Source: Shewanella sp. VB17
Lineage (GTDB): Bacteria > Pseudomonadota > Gammaproteobacteria > Enterobacterales > Shewanellaceae
Length of the DNA stretch: 64,000 nucleotides
NCBI RefSeq assembly: GCF_013248905.1
Contig: NZ_JABRVS010000001.1
Coordinates: 4,650,001-4,714,000 of the forward strand
Reading direction: 5' to 3'
Below the pieces are notes generated by a model. It saw only the letters and a program-made list of their open reading frames with translations, had not been told where the DNA came from and searched no databases. The stretch's first letter is position 1, and each line of letters opens with the position of its first letter. A program made the translations under genes and the position numbers. Positions 18,383-26,754 of this stretch are shown here, piece by piece.

Positions 18383-18726
18383 AATGAACTCCCTAAGCTT
18401 AATAATCCTCAGTGTTAACGTTAACCCCGACAAAGTTAACCTATCATGCCCTGGCTATTATACATCAACAAACTCAACCACAACTAAGGATAACATTAAA
18501 TTTAATCAATCTAACCACAAAAAACAAACAAGGACAAATTCATACTAAAAAACAAATAAAAAATCATTTAAAATCAAAGTATAACTTATTTTAAAATACA
18601 AAATTATTAGCAATAAGTAATGATATCCTGAAAGTATTCTAGATTTTACAGCTTATATAAGCCAATTTCATTGCCAACGTCTATATTTATCATAGTCTCT
18701 GTCATTTACAGTTATTATCAGACACA

Positions 18727-18780
18727 GTCATAATGACGCTTGGTGTCATTATGACTCAATAAAAACCGTGTCATAATGAC
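18727..18780 (+). promoter_or_regulatory. Three NorR-type operators upstream of the NO-reductase gene
   Basis: Three perfect copies of GTCA-N3-TGAC occur at 18727-18737, 18745-18755 and 18770-18780 (N3 = TAA, TTA, TAA). This is the enhancer consensus reported for NorR, the NO-sensing sigma-54 activator, and E. coli norVW also has three such sites. They lie about 55-120 nt upstream of a -24/-12 promoter, a normal enhancer distance. No norR gene is in the window. The rest of 18383-18726 is A+T-rich without a gene. Confidence 0.82.
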
Positions 18781-18834
18781 GTCAGAAATAGAAATAATTA
18801 ACAACAATTACTTTAAAGTCATAACTTTAATCTA

Positions 18835-18850
18835 TGGCATAAAAAATGCT
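18835..18850 (+). promoter_or_regulatory. Sigma-54 (-24/-12) promoter of the NO-reductase gene
   Basis: TGGCAT-N6-TGCT places the invariant GG (18836-18837) and GC (18848-18849) exactly 12 bases apart, as sigma-54 promoters require. The expected transcription start is near 18861, leaving a ~36-nt leader to the ATG, with AGAGG as ribosome-binding site. rpoN itself lies at 49.9 kb in this window. Confidence 0.8.
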
Positions 18851-18896
18851 TACACTCAATATCACCTAAAATACATAACCGCGTAAAAGAGGTAAT

Positions 18897-21155
18897 ATGA
18901 GTAAACCAAAATTGACCGTATTCGCACTTATTACCGTGCTAATTGCATCCTTCACTGTACTACTAAGTATAGGCAGCGAGATCTACCGTGAAAAGCCCCC
19001 CATTCCAAAGGCATTTACCAGCAGCAGCGGTAAGATTGTCTTTAGCCAACATAATATCGAACAAGGTCAATTAGTCTGGCGATCTATGGGCGGGCATCAA
19101 TTAGGTTCGATTTGGGGCCATGGCGCTTATGTCGCTCCTGACTGGACTGCTGACTGGCTTCACAAAGAAGCCCAAGCTTGGTTAGATATCACTGCCGATA
19201 ATAGATACCAGCAACGTTTCCAAGATCTCGATAATGAAACCAAAGCCGGTTTGGAGCAGATGCTTAAAGAGGATATGCGTCATAACAGTGTCATTAAAAC
19301 CAGTAATGGCGATACCTTCGTCCGCCTATCTAATACGCGAATTGCAGCAATAAATAAAGTATCAGAACATTACCTTTCTTTATTTGGCAATGACCCAAAA
19401 CTATCAAGTTTGCGTGAACAATACGCAATGAAAGAAGGAACGGTTCCAGATCTCAAACGTCGTGAGCAGCTCAATGCATTTCTCTTCTGGGGAGCTTGGG
19501 CCGCCATTACTGAACGTCCTGATGAAACATATACTTACACTAACAACTGGCCCTACGACCCACAAATTGGTAACCTGCCCACATCTGATAATATCGTCTG
19601 GTCTATTTTAAGTATTGTCACATTAATCGCTGGCATTGGCGCACTCGCCTGGCATCATGCCAGCGGTAAACACGAGCCTTTGCCTACCCCTTCAAAACAA
19701 GACCCACTCTTTTTTAATAAACCCACAGCTTCACAAAAAGCAGTGGGGAAATACTTTTTTACCGCGATAGGGCTGTTTCTATTTCAAATTCTATTGGGTG
19801 CGATCACGGCTCACTATGCTGTTGAAGGTCAAAATTTTTATGGATTTCCGCTATCAGAGCTCCTGCCTTATTCAATAACACGAACTTGGCACACTCAGCT
19901 AGCCGTTTTCTGGATCGCAACGATTTGGCTAGGCACCGGACTTTATATTGCACCAGCACTTTCTGGACACGAGCCTAAATTTCAACGTATTGGGGTTAAT
20001 GTTCTCTGGGTAGCTTTAGTGATTGTTGTACTAGGTTCGATGGCAGGAGAGTGGTTAGGGGTTCAACAATATTTCGATCTGGATATGAACTTCCTATTTG
20101 GTCACCAAGGTTATGAATATATTGATCTTGGTCGTGTATGGCAGGTATTACTCCTCGGTGGGCTACTTATCTGGCTGAGCCTAGTTACCGCCGCGATGCG
20201 TCCTGCACTAAAAATAACAGGAGAATTACGCCCAGTAATTTGGGTACTCTATGCTTCATGTGTCGCCATAGGCTTATTTTATGGTGCAGGCCTATTTATG
20301 GGTAAACACACTAACTTAGCCATTGCTGAATACTGGCGTTGGTGGGTAGTACATTTATGGGTTGAAGGCTTCTTCGAGACCTTTGCAACTTCCGTCATCG
20401 CACTAATGTTAGTCCGACTTGGACTCATCCGTACTCGTAGCGCCAATGCAGCCGTACTATTCGCTACAGTTATTTTCCTAACGGGTGGCTTAATCGGCAC
20501 ATTACATCATATTTATTTCACCGGTACACCCACATCGGTCATTGCTTGGGGGGCGATTTTTTCAGCTTTAGAAGTTGTACCACTGGCAATTATTGGTTTT
20601 GAAGCCGTAGAGAGCTACCGCCTTCGTCAAGCAGCCCCATGGATGAGCAGGTATAAATGGGCTATTATGTTTTTCGTTGCCACTGCATTTTGGAACTTAG
20701 TCGGCGCAGGTATATTAGGTTTTCTCGTCAACCCTCCTATCGCTCTCTATTTTATTCAAGGACTTAATACAACGGCTAGCCATGCTCATGGTGCCTTTAT
20801 GGGCGTCTATGGCATGTTAGGTATTGGACTCATGCTCTTTTGTTTACGAGGTTTATGCGGTCAAATGTTGTGGAATGAAAAACTATTAAAGGGGGCTTTT
20901 TGGACATTAAACATCGGTCTTGCCGCCATGATCCTGATGTCTTTATTACCTGTTGGTATCATACAGTTCTTCGCCGTAGTAGAGCATGGGTACTGGTTCG
21001 CGCGATCACCAGAGGTGATCCATAGTCCACTCGTAGAGCAACTGGTATGGATGCGTATATTTGGTGATGTCTTATTTGGACTAGGTGGCATGTTACTCGG
21101 CTGTTTTTTATTTGACATAATTCAAAAAGCCATAAGCAAGGCTAGGCTAGGCTAG
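18897..21155 (+). CDS. norB: Quinol-dependent nitric-oxide reductase (qNOR)
   Basis: Single-subunit inner-membrane enzyme reducing NO to N2O with quinol electrons, of 752 residues as usual for qNOR (NorZ). An N-terminal membrane anchor and periplasmic domain fused in front (SMGGHQLGSIWGHGAYVAPDWTADWLHKEA, about 60-95) distinguish it from cytochrome-c-type NorB. The ~12-helix heme-copper core carries the conserved metal-ligand histidines in SITRTWHTQLAVFWIATIW, EYWRWWVVHLWVEGFFE, TGGLIGTLHHIYFTG and TASHAHGAFMGVYGM. Control is predicted to be NorR plus sigma-54. No nitrite-reductase or other denitrification genes are nearby, so NO detoxification is the likely role. Confidence 0.95.
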   Translation: MSKPKLTVFALITVLIASFTVLLSIGSEIYREKPPIPKAFTSSSGKIVFSQHNIEQGQLVWRSMGGHQLGSIWGHGAYVAPDWTADWLHKEAQAWLDITADNRYQQRFQDLDNETKAGLEQMLKEDMRHNSVIKTSNGDTFVRLSNTRIAAINKVSEHYLSLFGNDPKLSSLREQYAMKEGTVPDLKRREQLNAFLFWGAWAAITERPDETYTYTNNWPYDPQIGNLPTSDNIVWSILSIVTLIAGIGALAWHHASGKHEPLPTPSKQDPLFFNKPTASQKAVGKYFFTAIGLFLFQILLGAITAHYAVEGQNFYGFPLSELLPYSITRTWHTQLAVFWIATIWLGTGLYIAPALSGHEPKFQRIGVNVLWVALVIVVLGSMAGEWLGVQQYFDLDMNFLFGHQGYEYIDLGRVWQVLLLGGLLIWLSLVTAAMRPALKITGELRPVIWVLYASCVAIGLFYGAGLFMGKHTNLAIAEYWRWWVVHLWVEGFFETFATSVIALMLVRLGLIRTRSANAAVLFATVIFLTGGLIGTLHHIYFTGTPTSVIAWGAIFSALEVVPLAIIGFEAVESYRLRQAAPWMSRYKWAIMFFVATAFWNLVGAGILGFLVNPPIALYFIQGLNTTASHAHGAFMGVYGMLGIGLMLFCLRGLCGQMLWNEKLLKGAFWTLNIGLAAMILMSLLPVGIIQFFAVVEHGYWFARSPEVIHSPLVEQLVWMRIFGDVLFGLGGMLLGCFLFDIIQKAISKARLG

Positions 21156-21164
21156 GCGAAGAGT

Positions 21165-21530
21165 ATGCAGCAATATCCATGCAAATTTAATACGATTTGC
21201 ACCAATATTATGATGTTTGCTGCATCGGTAACGATCAACTCAGGTCCAAATAACCTAATAATAATGACATCAGGATTAAATTTTGGCATAAAACGCAGCC
21301 TTCCTTATATTAGGCATATGCTTTGGTTTTTTATCCATAGTCATTATTGTTGGCCTAGGTTTCAGTGTGGTATTTGAGCCGTTTCCTATTTACCATCAAA
21401 TGATCAAAATAACTGGCGTGATCTACTTATTATATTTAACCTGAGTTATCACCTCCTTGACGCCAAACCGCTTAAATAGCCAAGTCATAAAACCCATGAG
21501 CTTTTTATAAGCCGCCCCATTCGTAAAGTC
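21165..21530 (+). pseudogene. LysE-family amino-acid exporter remnant
   Basis: Joined over frames, the DNA encodes INSGPNNLIIMTSGLNFGIKRSLPYI, then after a frameshift near 21310 GICFGFLSIVIIVGLGFSVVFEPFPIYHQMIKITGVIYLLYLT, then a stop at 21442-21444. This is the N-terminal half of a LysE/RhtB-type exporter (PGPNN motif and LG...VGLG helix). Weaker traces (LLDAKPLK, KPMSFL.AAPF) continue to about 21530 with further stops. The gene is clearly dead. It directly follows norB. Confidence 0.75.
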
Positions 21531-21623
21531 CATCTTTGCAACGGTGAGGCTGGTACAACCCATAAAGTGAAGAGTTGTGCCAGCCGAACAACGACCTAAA
21601 TTCTGTTTAAACAGCACCACTAG

Positions 21624-24146
21624 TTAATGATAATGAACAGATTCAATATGGCCTTCATGACGAGTAGAATTGTCTGGGGAAATCGGTTTTTTTTGAGGAT
21701 ATTTCACACTATAAGCACGATTTCCTGTAATAGACTTATTCAAATTTTTGCTATAAACCTCTCTACAAGTCACCATATCCACCTCGTTTATTTCAGGGAA
21801 TTTAGTTTTAATCTCCTGAAAAAGATCAGCTAAGGTTGCCGCATTTTCTCCTCTTAAAGAACCTAGTGAAGCTGGGACCGTCACAACAATCGGTGGTAAT
21901 TCACCGCGTAAAGCAATATTACGAATACTACCAACTAATTTAGATTGATCGGTTTTATCAAAATGTGAAAAACGATATTTCCCAACAATGACTTCTGTGG
22001 AGGGTGATCTCTTACGCAACAATTGATTTTTACGAAATTCAATTGAATTAACTCCAGTTGAATCTTGTGCAGTCAGTTGGAAACGGTGAGTATTCGATAA
22101 ACTTTCTAAATCTATTTCATTTTTGGTTGAGTAAGTTTCATACCCCGCTTGATAACCACTATACACTTGAGTATGTGGATGCAAGTGCTCCCTGTTTTCA
22201 ATAAAATCAGGTATGTTCGGGTTACGTAACAAATAATCATCAGGAGACCAGAAATTAAGTTTCATTCCTTTGGGTACTGTGACCGTCTCTCCTTGCAGTT
22301 TTATCGATGAATTGGGATTATTAATATACTCTAGAGCCTCAGCTTCCCTTCCACCGTGAGCATCCAATATCAACCGCTTTGAATTCGCAAAAACAGTCTT
22401 ATCTGCATCCACATCAAGATTCACATAATAAGTGAATTTTTCAGACTCTATTCTACCAATATTGATACTATCATCGGCGAGATCACCACTTAAGTTATAA
22501 ATCACATCGCCCTTAATATTATCTACCTCAAATTCTGATATTTTACTCAAATCAAGATTAACATCGGCATTTCTTCTTTCACTGTTTAGCCTAAACTGAC
22601 TGACAGGATCTAAACCACTTTCTCCTTTAGTCGCATTAGCAATATCTTCAGTCTCTTTATATAACCTTGATGTCGCTTTCACTTTAGAAGTAAAACTCAT
22701 GGCTTCAGGAATAACTTGAGTCATCAATAAAACACCATCAAAAGCAGCACCTCTAGCGCCTAAATATCGCTCATTTTCTGTGTCACCCGTTATCGCTTTA
22801 TCCATATCTAAACTCACTTGCGTTGCAGATAAAGCAATACCAAGCGGAATGCCAATTTCAGGCGCAATAAGATCAACAACTGGAAATAAATAAAAAACCG
22901 TATTGATAACACCTAAAATATAATCTCGAGTTACCTCATTATTAGATTTAATCTGCACATCGCCATCACTGATAAGTCTTGCTTTCATCGCTTTAGTTCT
23001 GGCAACAAATACATCTCCTGTGATTAAAGTTTCATCTTCATTCATCATGATATAAGAGCTATCCCAGTCATCATTCCCCATGGCAATACCATATAGTGCA
23101 GTATCAACACCATAAAACGTCTCGCCATTCTGACGATTATATAAGCTAAAATGTTGAGAAAATACAGTCCGAATTAATGGTGATTTTAAAGCCATTTGTA
23201 ACAGGTGTCTTAATTCACTTTTATGACGAAAAGGAATAAATGGTGTGCTCAAACCTGGGATGTACAATAAACCATTTGTTGCATTTTCATCCGTTGATTC
23301 TATAACAATAATATCATTTGATTCATATTCATAAATATCAAATTTATGAATTTTAGCCCTAGAACCATTCTCTACCACTGATCGAGCTAAAAAAACCTCA
23401 TCTAGATTCAATAGGCCTTTTTTATACATTTCAATAGCATGGAATAAAAATGCATCACGATTAAGTCGCGTGTATTTATCAGCATTTAACTGAAAAAATT
23501 CAATAACACTCTTGTCATACAAACTTTGAATGTCGACACGGCTAATGATATCCCATATTACACTAGGTAATATTTGAATTTCATTTAATTCATTATAAAG
23601 GCCCTCTCCCTTACCGACTTTATAAATGCCTGTAAGCTGGTCTATCTCTCCTGGATAGTAATCATTGAATTCACTAAAAGCATTGTGTACTGCAGCTTGA
23701 GTCAAGGTCATAGAACTGACTAATCCAGAACCTGAATGCTGCCAACCAGTAAATGATTTTGAACTACTAAATGCGCCATTAAATTTATTATAAAATGTAA
23801 TATCCGGATCAATATAAGCATTAACCATATAGCTAAGATCTAGTTTATTAAATTCAGTTAACATGGCTTTTTTGGCAACCGTATTTGGATTAGGTAATTG
23901 AGTTAGTAAATCTGAAAAATCAGCTAAAAAATTTGCCCTCCATTCATTAGTATACTTAACTGACATCGCTGATATGACAGGATTATCATCAAGAGTCACA
24001 ATAACATAATCTGATCCTATAGGCTCAACATCACCATATTCATATTCATATTCATATTCATATTCATATTCATATTCATTAGATATAGCCTTAGTAACAC
24101 CAGATGACACCATAATTAAAAAAAATAAAAAAATAAACTTACTCAT
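21624..24146 (-). CDS. Exported dermonecrotic-toxin-like protein with C-terminal Stv/caspase-like domain
   Basis: 840 residues from the ATG at 24146 (an in-frame TTG lies 12 nt earlier); the positions below count from that TTG. A hydrophobic signal peptide (about 5-24, ending VTKA) is followed by seven Glu-Tyr dipeptides encoded by seven CATATT repeats. The middle, about 90-510, looks like the dermonecrotic-toxin module shared with Pasteurella toxin and Pseudomonas proteins: KIHKFDIYEYESNDIIVI, GLLYIPGLSTPFIPF, then hydrophobic NTVFYLFPVVDLIAPEIGIPLGIAL. The C-terminal ~250 residues carry RLILDAHGG (His601) and EVDMVTCREV (Cys798), resembling the Stv putative-adhesin or caspase-like fold. It is A+T-rich and monocistronic. 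Target and activity are unknown; domain names come from memory of the families. Confidence 0.7.
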   Translation of the reverse strand: MSKFIFLFFLIMVSSGVTKAISNEYEYEYEYEYEYEYGDVEPIGSDYVIVTLDDNPVISAMSVKYTNEWRANFLADFSDLLTQLPNPNTVAKKAMLTEFNKLDLSYMVNAYIDPDITFYNKFNGAFSSSKSFTGWQHSGSGLVSSMTLTQAAVHNAFSEFNDYYPGEIDQLTGIYKVGKGEGLYNELNEIQILPSVIWDIISRVDIQSLYDKSVIEFFQLNADKYTRLNRDAFLFHAIEMYKKGLLNLDEVFLARSVVENGSRAKIHKFDIYEYESNDIIVIESTDENATNGLLYIPGLSTPFIPFRHKSELRHLLQMALKSPLIRTVFSQHFSLYNRQNGETFYGVDTALYGIAMGNDDWDSSYIMMNEDETLITGDVFVARTKAMKARLISDGDVQIKSNNEVTRDYILGVINTVFYLFPVVDLIAPEIGIPLGIALSATQVSLDMDKAITGDTENERYLGARGAAFDGVLLMTQVIPEAMSFTSKVKATSRLYKETEDIANATKGESGLDPVSQFRLNSERRNADVNLDLSKISEFEVDNIKGDVIYNLSGDLADDSINIGRIESEKFTYYVNLDVDADKTVFANSKRLILDAHGGREAEALEYINNPNSSIKLQGETVTVPKGMKLNFWSPDDYLLRNPNIPDFIENREHLHPHTQVYSGYQAGYETYSTKNEIDLESLSNTHRFQLTAQDSTGVNSIEFRKNQLLRKRSPSTEVIVGKYRFSHFDKTDQSKLVGSIRNIALRGELPPIVVTVPASLGSLRGENAATLADLFQEIKTKFPEINEVDMVTCREVYSKNLNKSITGNRAYSVKYPQKKPISPDNSTRHEGHIESVHYH
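24035..24076. repeat. Hexanucleotide microsatellite (CATATT)x7 inside the toxin-like gene
   Basis: Seven exact tandem copies of CATATT (coding strand AATATG; codon phase GAA-TAT) encode Glu-Tyr x7 directly after the signal peptide. Because the unit is 6 bp, slippage would change the length of the EY tract without shifting the frame. Confidence 0.95.
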
Positions 24147-24286
24147 AAAACTTAACAACTTAATTGCTTATATAATATATTCATATATATTATACTCAAA
24201 AAAAAGCTCATCACAATGTTAATTATTTTTTATAATGGTAGATAAAAAGTATAAAAATATTTTATATCTGCTATAGAAACATATAA

Positions 24287-24325
24287 AAAATGCCGTCAGA
24301 CTCATATTATGTGTGACGGCATTTT
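24287..24325. terminator. Terminator after the SPFH gene
   Basis: AAAATGCCGTCA (24287-24298) and TGACGGCATTTT (24314-24325) form a perfect 12-bp stem with a 15-nt loop. On the minus strand it lies 28 nt past the SPFH stop codon and is followed by a T-run, so it is a good rho-independent terminator for that operon. Confidence 0.85.
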
Positions 24326-24353
24326 GGGTATAAAATATATTAATTTATAAAAA

Positions 24354-25691
24354 TTATCTCTTTTCCAATCGTTTTTTAAGATTTAGTGCAGCATCTGCTG
24401 CTAACAAACGCATAAATTCAGAACCATTACTTTGCTCATTTGCCCCTCCTCCGATCATAATTTCAGGGACTAGCCGACTGTTTCCAAGACTGGAGAACAA
24501 AGCTGTTTGAATTTGAATTTCGGCCTTTAATGTTTGATCAAAAACATATTTAGGGTCCAATGCAGCTGATTTTGCTCGTTGACGGGCTTCTGCCAATACA
24601 TCCATACCGAGAGCCTCTAGGCGTTGCTGTTTCAATATCTCCGCTTGTTCTAATGCTAATTCAGCTTTCACTGCGACACGCTGCTGCGCAGAAATAATCG
24701 CGTTAGCTTTTACTCTTTCAGCGTCAATTTGTTCCTTAATTTTTAACTTTTCTGATTCAGCTCTTTGCTTAGCAATTGCTTGTTCACCAAGAGCGACTTC
24801 AGTACGTGCCTGTTGCTCGGCCTTTTTTAAATTTTGTCGAGCTAACGCTTCATCCGCCGCAGCTTGTTTTTGAGCTTCAAGCCTAGAATTAACCTTGCTC
24901 TCATAATCAATATCAATAATACTGGCATCGACAACCGTGATCCCATAGGCTCCTAAAATAGGAGAGTTACGTAGTTTATTTCCTTCAACATCTTGCTTTA
25001 TTTTAATCGTTACACGCTGCTGTTTACTTAGATTATTTTGATCTTCTGCTTTCTCATCGCGGTTAGAACCAAATATTTGTTCTGTAACAAAAATACCATT
25101 GACGAGTTGATCAGCAAAATCTTGGCTTAATTGACCATTCCCACCTGAATAATGTTGTTCAACTGACATCATTCTAGCTGAAGCCTTCACATTCTCTGTT
25201 GTCGCGCGCAGTAATAAATTGGAAATTAATGTATCTTGTGAACCAAATTCTTCATGGATTTTAAGTAAGCCCTTCAATTGTCCTAATTCATTAGCAGGCA
25301 CATTACCGGGTAGTCTAAAGCGTGCAACTCCTCTGGCGTCACCTGTAGTTGTATCAAGAAAACGAATTGGAACTAATGATACCAGTGCATTCGCAGTAGC
25401 ACCGATATCCCCCGTAAAATTAATTGATATCACTTTTTTATAAGCTGATACAGTACCGAAAGCTTTGAAATAAGGTCCAGCTTGATTGATCACGGTGAGA
25501 TCACCGGTAAAGGCCGATTGGTGAACTAGCCGTTCATCAGCTTCATTCCAAGCAATCATTTGTGAAAATAAAATAGCAATCACTACCAATACGGTGATCA
25601 ATGCAGAAATGACAATAATGTTACGGTACCCAATACGAGTGACTAGGCTGTCTTTTGTCTCTTTTTTAGCTTCTTGTACATAACTATCCAT
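24354..25691 (-). CDS. SPFH/Band-7 (prohibitin-like) membrane protein
   Basis: 445-residue protein with one N-terminal transmembrane helix (about 24-46, IIVISALITVLVVIAILF). An SPFH-type domain follows, and a long charged, Ala/Glu/Gln-rich coiled coil (about 275-375, LEAQKQAAADEALARQNLKKAEQQARTEV in part). The C-terminal region ends in EIMIGGGANEQSNGSEFMRLLAADAALNLKKRLEKR. SPFH proteins assemble large oligomers at membranes and often scaffold proteases or other complexes. It overlaps the preceding small membrane-protein gene by 8 nt, so the two are cotranscribed and probably act together. It is not HflK or HflC. Confidence 0.82.
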   Translation of the reverse strand: MDSYVQEAKKETKDSLVTRIGYRNIIVISALITVLVVIAILFSQMIAWNEADERLVHQSAFTGDLTVINQAGPYFKAFGTVSAYKKVISINFTGDIGATANALVSLVPIRFLDTTTGDARGVARFRLPGNVPANELGQLKGLLKIHEEFGSQDTLISNLLLRATTENVKASARMMSVEQHYSGGNGQLSQDFADQLVNGIFVTEQIFGSNRDEKAEDQNNLSKQQRVTIKIKQDVEGNKLRNSPILGAYGITVVDASIIDIDYESKVNSRLEAQKQAAADEALARQNLKKAEQQARTEVALGEQAIAKQRAESEKLKIKEQIDAERVKANAIISAQQRVAVKAELALEQAEILKQQRLEALGMDVLAEARQRAKSAALDPKYVFDQTLKAEIQIQTALFSSLGNSRLVPEIMIGGGANEQSNGSEFMRLLAADAALNLKKRLEKR

Positions 25692-26007
25692 GCTTACAAC
25701 TCTCCATATTTAATTTCTTTTTCACAAAATAGATGATCTCTTCTTCACTCAACTGAGCACAGAAGCTACCCGAACGGTGCAACTCAATAAAAGTTGCCAG
25801 TATGTCTTGTTTACTTTGTATCGTTTTATCTTCATTTTCTTGGTTTTGATTTTTTTCGATAAGCAAAGTGATCAATTCATCCACTATTGTATCTTCATCA
25901 AATAGCACATTATATTCTTTCGACTTGGTTATTCGACCTCGATGAATATTGCGATAAATAACATAAATAGCCAAACACAAAATAATAATGAGTACACATA
26001 ACCCCAT
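25684..26007 (-). CDS. Small single-pass membrane protein, SPFH operon partner
   Basis: 107 residues, not recognised. An N-terminal transmembrane helix (about 2-18, GLCVLIIILCLAIYVIY) is followed by a short basic loop (RNIHRGRITKSK) and an acidic, helical cytosolic tail. Its end overlaps the SPFH gene by 8 nt, implying translational coupling and a shared function. The ATG has no obvious Shine-Dalgarno sequence. Confidence 0.7.
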   Translation of the reverse strand: MGLCVLIIILCLAIYVIYRNIHRGRITKSKEYNVLFDEDTIVDELITLLIEKNQNQENEDKTIQSKQDILATFIELHRSGSFCAQLSEEEIIYFVKKKLNMESCKHG

Positions 26008-26101
26008 GATATAAAAAACATAGTAACTACCCGTATTGCTCTAGATATTCGGCTTTTCCGAATGACGCTACATTAGCGCATAAATATTACAACAACGGCC
26101 A

Positions 26102-26124
26102 TTTTACATGTTTAAAATGTAAAA
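26102..26124. promoter_or_regulatory. Palindrome upstream of the SPFH operon
   Basis: TTTTACAT (26102-26109) and ATGTAAAA (26117-26124) around GTTTAAA make a symmetric element 95-120 nt upstream of the operon's first ATG. It could be a repressor operator. No matching regulator is encoded nearby. Confidence 0.35.
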
Positions 26125-26219
26125 AACAGAAGAAAATGATAACAAAATACAGCTAAACAATACACATAATCAGACCTTCATATCTATACCCGAACGTGTC
26201 AGTTATTCTTGAAATTTAG

Positions 26220-26605
26220 GCAGGAATAACGATATATTTTATTTATCAGACAACAAATTTAAAACCTCTTTTTGATTGAGCTAATTTGACATTTAGTTAG
26301 CTTACTGATGGCCATAGCATCATTGATATCTAACGCCTTCTTGGCGAGAAATGGGTTGTTCCCCCTTTGAGACGACACAAGTACATCTGACCAGTATTGG
26401 CGGCACAACTCTTTTGCTACGGTGATTAAGGCATCGGATCAGAGACCAGATCCATCAAGTAATTTAGAACATCTTGAGTCGATGAAACCTCTTTGCTCTG
26501 GTCTAATTCCCCTGTCAGTCCGATCGATAAGGATACGTCGAGCTAAAGTCATCATCACCAACCTGCGCAACGCTAAGTTTAAGTAACTAAAAGGTTAATA
26601 GAGGA
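26220..26605 (-). other. Unidentified decayed coding relic in a 750-bp gene-free stretch
   Basis: 26008-26754 has no intact gene. Within it the minus strand reads about 112 codons, from about 26600 to 26262, with a single internal TGA. It contains LALRRLVMMTLARRILIDRTDRG and, after the stop, TVAKELCRQYWSDVLVSSQRGNNPFLAKKALD. The segment is richer in G+C than its surroundings. It may be the tail of an old mobile-element or house-keeping gene; I could not name it, and chance cannot be excluded. Confidence 0.3.
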
Positions 26606-26754
26606 TGTGCTAAAGCAAAAATATATGACTTCCTGACTTCTAACCGCTGACTTTCTGTTACTCACTTTCTTGTCACTGAATTCGAATAATGTATCTCATT
26701 GGTATAAAATATAGAATCAGTTATTATTAAAGTTAAGCCAAACAATGATAGACT

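Noticed and set aside
21423..21620. 65-aa minus-strand frame next to the toxin-like gene
   Set aside because: It overlaps the LysE remnant in antisense, and its residues mirror the decayed sense sequence.
24354..25691. HflK or HflC as the identity of the SPFH protein
   Set aside because: Sequence, neighbours and the long coiled coil differ; the usual hfq-hflX-hflKC context is absent and the purA-side locus lacks it too.
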